From: JBDRHL01 sp043816955
GTDB taxonomy: Bacteria; Planctomycetota; Phycisphaerae; Sedimentisphaerales; CAYZTY01
NCBI GenBank assembly: GCA_043816955.1
Contig: JBDRHL010000050.1
Span: 1 to 5,766 of the forward strand
Reading direction: 5' to 3'
Length of the DNA: 5,766 nt
The notes beneath the pieces are model-generated. The model was not told the DNA's origin. It worked only from the letters and a program-made list of their open reading frames with translations, and made no database searches. Below, piece after piece: positions 1 to 5,628 of the stretch (position 1 is its first letter; the number at the start of each line of letters is the position of its first letter). The position numbers and the translations under genes were made by a program.

Positions 1-183
1 CGGCCATTGGGGATTATCTGGATTCACCCTTAGAACCTTTTCAAACAGAACCACTAAGAGTTCCGCCATCGAAAGCGAGCTGCCGACATGCCCGCTATGC
101 TGCAAGTTAGTCATCATAACAGCATGTGCACGAACCTTAGCTGCTAAGTGCTGAAAATCAGAAATTTCTTTTGCAGAAAGCAT
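1..183 (-). CDS. Transketolase N-terminal subunit (split type), 5' end only
   Basis: The first 61 codons of a minus-strand gene run off the left edge of the window. The protein begins MLSAKEISDF and carries SGHVGSSLS at residues 30-38, followed by AELLVVLFEKVLRVNPDNP. In transketolases whose N- and C-terminal halves are separate genes, this position holds an SGH-x-GSSLS motif. Its histidine (H32 here) lies by the thiamine diphosphate site. Full-length transketolases usually have SGHPG-P-G-M instead, so I favour the split form; the partner half would lie further left. The enzyme moves two-carbon ketol units between sugar phosphates in the cytoplasm. ATG at 183 is the best start: an in-frame TTG lies five codons upstream, a stop lies just beyond it, and no clear ribosome binding site is seen. 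The gene is 314 bases from the preceding lipoyl gene, so it may have its own promoter. Confidence 0.85.
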   Translation of the reverse strand, partial: MLSAKEISDFQHLAAKVRAHAVMMTNLQHSGHVGSSLSMAELLVVLFEKVLRVNPDNPQWP

Positions 184-272
184 ATTTAATAAGCCCAATT
201 AAAACCATTTTTAACCATAATATTGAATGGCTTCCATACTTTGTTTTGCTTGAATCTATGAATAAGAGGCTC

Positions 273-342
273 TAACAAAACCCGGTTTGTTATTTCGAGC
301 GAAGCCGAGAAATCTATTAAAAATGGCTCCGCGAAGCGGCTC
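273..342. repeat. Cluster of short inverted repeats, probable dispersed intergenic repeat
   Basis: Three palindromic elements lie side by side. The first is taacaaa (273-279) pairing with tttgtta (286-292), a perfect 7-bp stem with a 6-base loop. The second is atttc (292-296) pairing with gaaat (309-313) around a gag-cgaag-ccgag core. The third is ccgc (329-332) pairing with gcgg (336-339) across a gaa loop, with partly matching flanks. The last two share a cgaag core of similar style, typical of short repeats scattered between genes in many bacterial genomes. That it is dispersed is inference; only one copy is in this window. Confidence 0.45.
319..339 (-). terminator. Possible weak terminator for the E1-lipoyl operon
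   Basis: Read on the minus strand, the hairpin CCGC-TTC-GCGG (339-329) is followed five bases later by a run of five Ts (323-319). It lies about 160 bases after the lipoyl stop codon. The stem is only four perfect base pairs with mismatched extensions, and the T run is short and offset, so termination would be weak. It may simply be part of the repeat cluster. Confidence 0.25.
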
Positions 343-497
343 TTTGTATTCAAGTCAGGTTAAGATGTAGTTGGTAAAATCACTGATATAAGCATGGATA
401 AATATCGTCGTGTTACCAAAGCTTATGGCATTGCTGTTAGATGCCGATATCGCCTTTTTCGTCCTTCTTTCCTCCTCAAGAAATATTAAGCTGATAG

Positions 498-752
498 TTA
501 TCTGTAGTCTTCACCCGCTTGGCCTACTATTATTAACGAATCGCCTACTTTCAAGGTCTGGCCTTGTGACGCGAGGATTTTTAATATTATGCCTGTTCTT
601 GGTGATTCGTAGTCAAAATTGGCTTTATCAGTCTCAAATTGAGCTAATATCTGGTCTTTTTTAACTGTGTCTCCTTCTTTTACAAGCCAGTTGTTTATTG
701 TAACTTCACTTATTGTGTCACTTATCTTAGGTACTTTTAAGACTTCCGCCAT
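498..752 (-). CDS. Free-standing lipoyl (biotinyl/lipoyl-attachment) domain protein
   Basis: An 84-residue protein made of one lipoyl domain and almost nothing else. The attachment motif ETDKA is at residues 40-44, giving K43 as the predicted lipoylated lysine. Glycines sit 16 residues before it (G27, in KEGD) and 11 after it (G54, in RTG), the standard lipoyl-domain spacing. DKA rather than MKM favours lipoate over biotin. In 2-oxo acid dehydrogenase complexes this domain is normally fused to a subunit-binding domain and an acyltransferase (E2); here a stop follows about nine residues after the last beta strand, with no linker or E2 core. The gene starts six bases after the E1 beta stop, and its ribosome binding site lies in the end of that gene, so translation is probably coupled. 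The likely role is a swinging-arm carrier receiving the acyl group from E1 alpha/beta. A decayed E2 is an alternative, but no recognisable remnant follows. Confidence 0.9.
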   Translation of the reverse strand: MAEVLKVPKISDTISEVTINNWLVKEGDTVKKDQILAQFETDKANFDYESPRTGIILKILASQGQTLKVGDSLIIVGQAGEDYR

Positions 753-758
753 TAATCT

Positions 759-1733
759 CTACTCCTTAAGCATCGTTTCAATAGTTTCGATAACATCCTT
801 TTCCTGCGGCACAGCCCTTTCCTCCAAAACTTTCGAAAAAGGCATAGGAACATTAGCTCCACCTAAAACCCTCGGAGGTGATTTTAATGATTTAAAGCAT
901 CTTTTAACAACCTGTCTTACTATCTCAGCCCCGATGCCGCATTCAGTCACCGACTCATGAACAACAAGTAATCTGCCGGTTTTTTTCACAGATATTGCAA
1001 TTGTATCTATATCCAACGGCACAAGGGTTCTTGGATCTATTACTTCAATGTCAATTTCATTCGAGAGCTTCCCGGCTGCTTTGAGAGCTTTGTGAACACA
1101 AAAAGATGTGGCCACCACTGTGATATCTTTACCTTTTCGTTTGACTGCAGCCTGTCCGAAGGGGACTGTCCAGCTACCATCTGGTACTTCCTGACGCAGA
1201 GCATATAAAAGCCGGTGCTCAAGAAAAACCACGGGGTTGTCATCTCTTATGGCTGTCTTGAGCAGGCCTTTGGCATCATAAACATCCGAAGGTATTGCCA
1301 CCCTAAGGCCGGGTGTGTGCACAAACCACGCCTCTAACTGCTGGGAATGCTGGGCCGATTCACAGGTCCCACAACCTTGTTGGGCTCTGAGCACTAAAGG
1401 AGCTTTTACAGTGCCACCTGACATGTACCGAACTTTGGCCGCCTGATTGACGATCTGGTCCATGGCGAAATTCACAAAATCAACATACATAATTTCCGCC
1501 ACCGGCCGAAGGCCGGTCATAGCTGCACCTACCGCTGCGCCCACTATCGCTCCTTCCGAGATAGGTGTCTGGCGAACTCTGCTTCTGCCGAATTTTTCCA
1601 ACAAACCTCTGGTTACACCAAACACCCCTCCGAAATCGGCGATATCCTCACCAATCAGGAACACCGATTCATCAGCTTGCATCTCCTCGGTTAAAGCCTC
1701 CCGCAAAGCTGCCGTATAAGTAATCTCACGCAT
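759..1733 (-). CDS. TPP-dependent 2-oxo acid (acetoin-type) dehydrogenase E1, beta subunit
   Basis: This 324-residue protein has the usual length of an E1 beta subunit. It has an N-terminal pyrimidine-binding domain with GEDIADFGGVFGVTRGL (28-44), TPISEGAIVGAAVGAAMTGL (56-75) and AQHSQQLEAWF (127-137), then a C-terminal transketolase-like domain with VIDPRTLVPLD and a VVHE segment. E60 in PISE matches the conserved glutamate that activates the TPP aminopyrimidine. H129 in AQHSQ matches the conserved active-site histidine. With the alpha subunit it should decarboxylate a 2-oxo acid, or cleave an acetoin-like substrate, and acylate a lipoyl group. The substrate cannot be read from the sequence. 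The ATG at 1733 has GGAG eight bases upstream. A C-x-x-C (C121, C124) just before AQHSQ is unusual; see findings. The gene lies between E1 alpha (18-base gap) and the lipoyl carrier (6-base gap). Confidence 0.93.
   Translation of the reverse strand: MREITYTAALREALTEEMQADESVFLIGEDIADFGGVFGVTRGLLEKFGRSRVRQTPISEGAIVGAAVGAAMTGLRPVAEIMYVDFVNFAMDQIVNQAAKVRYMSGGTVKAPLVLRAQQGCGTCESAQHSQQLEAWFVHTPGLRVAIPSDVYDAKGLLKTAIRDDNPVVFLEHRLLYALRQEVPDGSWTVPFGQAAVKRKGKDITVVATSFCVHKALKAAGKLSNEIDIEVIDPRTLVPLDIDTIAISVKKTGRLLVVHESVTECGIGAEIVRQVVKRCFKSLKSPPRVLGGANVPMPFSKVLEERAVPQEKDVIETIETMLKE
762..767 (-). promoter_or_regulatory. Ribosome binding site of the lipoyl-protein gene
   Basis: AAGGAG on the minus strand ends nine bases before the ATG at 752. 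It overlaps the last sense codons of E1 beta and abuts its TAG stop. This supports the chosen start and suggests coupled translation of E1 beta and the lipoyl carrier. Confidence 0.75.
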
Positions 1734-1741
1734 AAACTATA

Positions 1742-1745
1742 CTCC
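1742..1745 (-). promoter_or_regulatory. Ribosome binding site of E1 beta
   Basis: GGAG on the minus strand lies eight bases upstream of the ATG at 1733, in the 18-base gap after the E1 alpha stop. It supports that ATG as the start of E1 beta. Confidence 0.6.
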
Positions 1746-1751
1746 GATACC

Positions 1752-2723
1752 TTATGCCCATACGTACTCATATAAGCTCTCTGCCTCCGGCAAAGGGCTG
1801 TTCTGGGCAAATTCAATAGCTTCGGCTAGTAATTGCTGAACATTTTTTCGCAACTTCGTCTGTTCATCTTTACCAAAAACCTTTTCATCCTGAAGGACTT
1901 TTTCAAACCTAGGTATTGGATCTTTATCGAGCCATGCTTGTTTTTCATCTTTAGGTCTGTGTTCGGGTATGACCATACAGTGAGGATAATGACGATAGGT
2001 CTTACATTCTATCAGAGTTGGACCGTCACCTTTGCGAGCCCGCTTTACTGCCTGCGATAGACCTTCATAAACTGTGTATACGTCATTGCCGTCTATATTC
2101 TTGCCGGGTAAACCATAGGCTGCGGCTCTGTCTGAGATGTTCTCTATTGGACAACCAAAGCTTATATGTGTAGTTGCTGCCCAGAGGTTATTTTCGCATA
2201 TATAAACCACAGGCAGTTTCCATAATCCTGCAAGATTCAAGGATTCATGAAAAGCACCAACAGCAGCTGCACCATCACCGAAAAAGCAGACACATATTTG
2301 ATCTGTTCCTTTATATTGGGCTGTGAGAGCTGCTCCTGCTGCAAGGGTCATCCCGCCGCCTACCACGCCGTTGCCTCCCATCAGGCCGATCGACGGATCA
2401 AACATATGCATCGAGCCCCCCCGACCCTTTGAATAACCGGCTTTGCGTCCCAGAAGTTCCGCCATCATTTTCCGGGGGTCAGCCCCTTTAGCCAAGTAAT
2501 GACCATGCCCTCTGAACGTGGTAAAAACATAATCATCTGTTCTAAGGATCGCTCCCATAGCAGCAGCTATAGCCTCTTGCCCGTCACAGTTGTGCAACGC
2601 GCCAAGGAATTCGCCTTTAGCCTGATGCGTTTTAAACACCTCACGTGAAGCTATCTCAAACTCACGAATCAAGTACATTGTTCGCAAAATCTTGACTTTC
2701 GTCTTGTCTGAAATCTTAACCAT
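1752..2723 (-). CDS. TPP-dependent 2-oxo acid (acetoin-type) dehydrogenase E1, alpha subunit
   Basis: A 323-residue E1 alpha subunit. In-frame starts exist at 2732 (GTG), 2729 (ATG) and 2723 (ATG). I chose 2723 because GAGGTG ends six bases upstream, and the other two starts overlap that site. The TPP-binding motif is GDG (149-151), 26 residues, then NN (178-179). Other family blocks are FRGHGHYLAKGADP (70-83), the GRKAGYSKGRGGSMHMFD stretch (92-109) and GGNGVVGGG (116-124). It binds TPP-Mg and, with E1 beta, forms the heterotetramer that decarboxylates or cleaves the substrate and passes the acyl group to lipoate. The RGHGH form and compact size resemble acetoin-dehydrogenase-type E1 more than human PDH. 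The C-terminal active-site loop (HYPHCMVIPEHRPKDE, 245-260) departs from the usual GHS-x-SD-x-x-YR pattern; see findings. It lies 39 bases downstream of the Gfo/Idh/MocA gene. Confidence 0.93.
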   Translation of the reverse strand: MVKISDKTKVKILRTMYLIREFEIASREVFKTHQAKGEFLGALHNCDGQEAIAAAMGAILRTDDYVFTTFRGHGHYLAKGADPRKMMAELLGRKAGYSKGRGGSMHMFDPSIGLMGGNGVVGGGMTLAAGAALTAQYKGTDQICVCFFGDGAAAVGAFHESLNLAGLWKLPVVYICENNLWAATTHISFGCPIENISDRAAAYGLPGKNIDGNDVYTVYEGLSQAVKRARKGDGPTLIECKTYRHYPHCMVIPEHRPKDEKQAWLDKDPIPRFEKVLQDEKVFGKDEQTKLRKNVQQLLAEAIEFAQNSPLPEAESLYEYVWA

Positions 2724-2729
2724 AAACAT

Positions 2730-2735
2730 CACCTC
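2730..2735 (-). promoter_or_regulatory. Ribosome binding site that decides the E1 alpha start
   Basis: GAGGTG on the minus strand ends six bases before the ATG at 2723. It overlaps the alternative GTG (2732) and ends just before the ATG at 2729, so neither of those can use it. It therefore points to 2723 as the true start. Confidence 0.65.
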
Positions 2736-2762
2736 TATTACTTACAATAGCCTCGATACTGT

Positions 2763-4040
2763 TTATACATATTTGTACATCTCGTCAAGACTTACAACCC
2801 GGCCTTCTAATCTTGCTCGCTCTGCTGCAAATACAATTAGATGAGACTCCAGAGTTTCGTCCGGTCCTGTCTTGATATCTTCAGTATCTTCATGTCGGAT
2901 AGCTTCTATAAACGCCTCCATCAAGCCTTGATCACCTCCTCCATGTCCTCCAGTAATATCAAGAGGCGATTTATTAACCTCATATTTAAACCATTTCTCA
3001 GTAACAAAATCAAGTACTTTAATAATTTGCTCATCACCCTCAAGATATCCTTTTGTCCCCATAAGCCGAATTCTTCTTCCATAAGGAGTAAAAGTGGTCA
3101 TGGTAAAATCTGCTGTGATTTTGTCCTCAAACTCCATTGAAACTACCTGATGGTCAACCACATCATTGTCACATTCATAAACACAACGCCCCCACGGTCC
3201 TTCCCGTAAGGCCTTCTCGAGAGCATCTTCTGTAAACTCGTGTATTACCTTCGGCAAGGGCCAGCCCGTATTACCTCCACGCAACCTGCCAAAGTAAAAC
3301 TTTTTGGCGGAATACGGACAATCGTCATCTGCTAGCGGGCAGTTCATACATCTTGAAGCAGCCTGGGCAGGTTTATGTTCTTTGCGAAAATGCTTTAAAT
3401 GCCCAAATGAAGCAACTCGCAGACATCGCTTGCCATCAAGATACCATCTTATCATGTCAATATCATGGCATGACTTTGCGAGTAGCATGAACGAAGATTC
3501 CTGGGTGTTCCTCCACTCGCCGCGTACGTAGGAATGTACATAATGCCACCAAGCGACCCCCTCGAGATGTTGAATACAAGCAATCTCGCCCAGTTTTCCA
3601 GAGTCTATGATTTCCTTGACTTTTTTGTAAAATGGCGTGTATCGCATGACATGACATACTGCCAGGATAACATTGTTCTTTTTGGCAGCTTCCACAATTT
3701 CAATACAATCTTTTGCAGTCGGAGACATGGGTTTTTCCAACAAAATATGATACCCTTTTTCTGCTGCAGCTATGGCAGGGTCCTTATGTAATCTATCTGG
3801 TGTTGATATTATAACAGCATCGGCCAACTTCGGACAACTCAGAAGGTGTTCCCAGCTTGTGAAAATATTCTTCTCGGGTATATTATGCAGTTTAGCCGTT
3901 TCACTTCTGTAAAAATCTCTTGGCTCGGCAACAGCGACTATCTGTGCATCTCGATGATGTTCCTGAACATATTGGCCGTATGCTCTCAATCCACGACCAC
4001 CTGCACCAATTACCGCCAAACTAACTTTCTTATTAATCAC
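2763..4040 (-). CDS. Gfo/Idh/MocA family NAD(P)-dependent sugar oxidoreductase
   Basis: This 425-residue protein has an N-terminal Rossmann fold with the dinucleotide motif VIGAGGRG (10-17), STPDRLH (79-85) and the family EKP signature (102-104, LLEKPMSPT). These are followed by a larger C-terminal alpha/beta domain. KSCHDID (189-195) matches the usual catalytic region, with K189 and H192 as candidates, and GGHGGGDQGLMEAF (364-377) is a common C-terminal family block. Such enzymes oxidise or reduce a hydroxyl of a sugar, inositol or sugar acid using NAD(P); some do redox-assisted glycoside cleavage or epimerisation. The substrate is unknown. No signal peptide is seen, so it is cytoplasmic. 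A CMNC-x6-C insert (231-241) may bind a metal. It starts with GTG at 4040, supported by AGGAG seven bases upstream. It lies 68 bases after the sulfatase, suggesting action on the desulfated product. Confidence 0.9.
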   Translation of the reverse strand: MINKKVSLAVIGAGGRGLRAYGQYVQEHHRDAQIVAVAEPRDFYRSETAKLHNIPEKNIFTSWEHLLSCPKLADAVIISTPDRLHKDPAIAAAEKGYHILLEKPMSPTAKDCIEIVEAAKKNNVILAVCHVMRYTPFYKKVKEIIDSGKLGEIACIQHLEGVAWWHYVHSYVRGEWRNTQESSFMLLAKSCHDIDMIRWYLDGKRCLRVASFGHLKHFRKEHKPAQAASRCMNCPLADDDCPYSAKKFYFGRLRGGNTGWPLPKVIHEFTEDALEKALREGPWGRCVYECDNDVVDHQVVSMEFEDKITADFTMTTFTPYGRRIRLMGTKGYLEGDEQIIKVLDFVTEKWFKYEVNKSPLDITGGHGGGDQGLMEAFIEAIRHEDTEDIKTGPDETLESHLIVFAAERARLEGRVVSLDEMYKYV

Positions 4041-4047
4041 ATTATGT

Positions 4048-4052
4048 CTCCT
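4048..4052 (-). promoter_or_regulatory. Ribosome binding site supporting a GTG start
   Basis: AGGAG on the minus strand ends seven bases before the GTG at 4040. The next in-frame methionine is M105, after the whole nucleotide-binding motif, so GTG must be the start of the Gfo/Idh/MocA gene. Confidence 0.75.
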
Positions 4053-4108
4053 AAGTTAACTTTCGATCCAATCAAATTTCCACTCTTAAAAACCGACAAA
4101 CTTTTTCT

Positions 4109-5593
4109 CTACCAAGGCCTGATACCCAATAACTTCGAAGGTTCCTGTAAATGCTCATCAAGCACAAATTTACTATAAACGCAATTACCATTTTGAGTCA
4201 GAATCGGTTCGTGATTATTAGCCTTGCACCATTGGTCAGCCAGTATCCTAATCCTGACGAGAGTGTCATTAAACACCGTATCATTCACAAGATTGTTCAT
4301 CTCGTGAGGGTCGGTTGCTAAATCATAAAGTTCTTCCGTAGATTCATATCGACAAAAACAATATTTATACCTGTTATCGCGCAGCATAAGCATCATTCCA
4401 TCGCCACTATCGAATTGCGAAACAATGAAAGGTTTATGTTCAGCGAATTGATTTTTAATCAGTTTTGCCAGACTTATACCATCAATGTTTCTAGGGATTT
4501 CAATACCGACAAGCTCACATATGGTCGGCATTATATCTTCCTGCCCCACTGCTTTGTTACATGCGCTGCCTGCTGTTGTTACTCCAGGAAAAGAAATTAA
4601 CAATGGTACGTGAACAGAACCTTCTGTGAAAAACGTCTTGAAGAAAAGGCCATGGTCACCGATATTGTCACCATGATCTGCGGTAAATATAATTAATGTG
4701 TTTTCTCTAAGGTTGTTTTTGTCAAGAAAATCCAGAATTCTGCCAATTTGAGAGTCCAGATAACTTATCAGGCCAAAATAATGAGCTCTGCTGTATTGAA
4801 TTGCGGCATCTGACATTCTGTTGATTAAATAATTTGGCCGATAAGTCGCCATCATTGGATTACGACCTTCCAAATCCACCTGGGTACCCCATGGCGTAGG
4901 TATCTCCAACGGGTTATACATCTCATCAAAAGGTACAGGTGGGTCATATGGCGCATGCGGCTTGACAAAGCCGAGTTGTAAATAGAATGGTTTGTTCGAT
5001 ATCTTATTTGTGTGTTCTTGTAAAAGCTCCAAACTTCGTGTCGTTGCCCAAGTATCCACATAATGCTCTTGGGGCAAAGGAGAACGACCGGCCCGAATAT
5101 CATTATTTCCAATGCCGTGAGCGCGTTGCATTCCATAGAGGCCCACTTTCTTTAAGTATTCAAGATAATCCTCGGTAGCATCCTTTTCGGTTATACTGCC
5201 CAGCTCTTTGGAAAGTTCGATTCGACCTTCCTCGGCCACTTCAAAAACATCAAATCCCGGATTGATTTTATATGGAAGACAATGACATTTACCGACCCCA
5301 TAGGTGCTGTATCCATGCCCTCTCAAGTGGTTCGCAATATGTATATGGTTGGGCATAATACGTCCGCCGTTTCTATTCTTCGCTGCTGGTTCCATACAGT
5401 TATGGCTATAGCAACCCGTGGCTAAAACGCCACGAGCCGGTACACAGACAGGGCTCCCGCTATAAGCACAAGAGAAATTTATGCCTTCTTCGGCGAGACG
5501 GTTAAAGTTAGGAGTTTTAATAAAATCTGCGCCGTTACAGTGAAGCACGTCCCAACGCATCTGGTCAGCAATAATATAGATTATGTTTTTCAC
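4109..5593 (-). CDS. Type I (formylglycine) sulfatase, probably cytoplasmic
   Basis: A 494-residue alkaline-phosphatase-superfamily sulfatase. The catalytic motif C-x-P-x-R is CVPAR at 50-54, so C50 should be converted to formylglycine. It is the Cys type, needing FGE or an anSME-type maturase encoded elsewhere. Other expected active-site blocks are ADQ (9-11, metal ligands, Gln in place of the second Asp), GKCH (101-104), KPHAPYDPP (211-219), TADHGDNIGDHG (304-315) and K319. The C-terminal family signature LYDLATDPHEMNNL is at 422-435. It hydrolyses a sulfate ester, most likely on a sugar or sugar derivative; the substrate is not evident. The protein begins directly with the core strand (KNIIYIIADQ), with no room for a signal peptide. 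It starts with GTG at 5593, the only usual start between the upstream stop and the ADQ motif, although the ribosome binding site is poor. It is first of the five closely spaced complete genes. Confidence 0.92.
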   Translation of the reverse strand: MKNIIYIIADQMRWDVLHCNGADFIKTPNFNRLAEEGINFSCAYSGSPVCVPARGVLATGCYSHNCMEPAAKNRNGGRIMPNHIHIANHLRGHGYSTYGVGKCHCLPYKINPGFDVFEVAEEGRIELSKELGSITEKDATEDYLEYLKKVGLYGMQRAHGIGNNDIRAGRSPLPQEHYVDTWATTRSLELLQEHTNKISNKPFYLQLGFVKPHAPYDPPVPFDEMYNPLEIPTPWGTQVDLEGRNPMMATYRPNYLINRMSDAAIQYSRAHYFGLISYLDSQIGRILDFLDKNNLRENTLIIFTADHGDNIGDHGLFFKTFFTEGSVHVPLLISFPGVTTAGSACNKAVGQEDIMPTICELVGIEIPRNIDGISLAKLIKNQFAEHKPFIVSQFDSGDGMMLMLRDNRYKYCFCRYESTEELYDLATDPHEMNNLVNDTVFNDTLVRIRILADQWCKANNHEPILTQNGNCVYSKFVLDEHLQEPSKLLGIRPW

Positions 5594-5628
5594 TTTTTTA
5601 GCTTTCGGTGTTTACAAACAGCCAGAAA

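Larger units (their letters stand above)
184..497. other. Intergenic gap with hairpin-rich sequence, no supported gene
   Basis: This 314-base stretch separates the lipoyl-protein gene from the transketolase gene. I find no convincing coding region on either strand. The minus strand just after the lipoyl stop holds a purine-rich GAGGAGG (477-471) that resembles a ribosome binding site but has no ATG, GTG or TTG at a usable distance. The middle (273-342) holds several inverted repeats, listed separately. The part nearest the transketolase is AT-rich and could hold its promoter, but I cannot name a clear -35/-10 pair. An imperfect hairpin, ggcat (427-431) with atgcc (441-445), is also present. 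Confidence 0.6.

Noticed and set aside
394..489. A 31-codon plus-strand ORF (starts MDKYRRVTKAYG, very basic)
   Set aside because: It is short, lacks a Shine-Dalgarno site, runs against all neighbours and matches no family I recognise. Chance is the simplest explanation.
184..497. TPP riboswitch upstream of the transketolase
   Set aside because: I do not see the conserved THI-box CTGAGA or its partner segments on the minus strand.
363..510. A roughly 49-codon open minus-strand frame after the lipoyl gene, considered as a frameshifted continuation into E2
   Set aside because: The translation shows neither the peripheral subunit-binding domain pattern nor the E2 catalytic motif, so an E2 remnant cannot be supported.
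498..752. Biotin carrier protein or glycine cleavage H protein in place of a lipoyl domain
   Set aside because: The attachment site is DKA, not MKM as in biotin carriers. The protein is shorter than GcvH, and its spacing and E1 neighbours fit an E2-type lipoyl domain.
410..960. Plus-strand ORFs opposite the lipoyl and E1 beta genes (410-664 and 667-960)
   Set aside because: They mirror strongly supported minus-strand genes and have no family motifs of their own.
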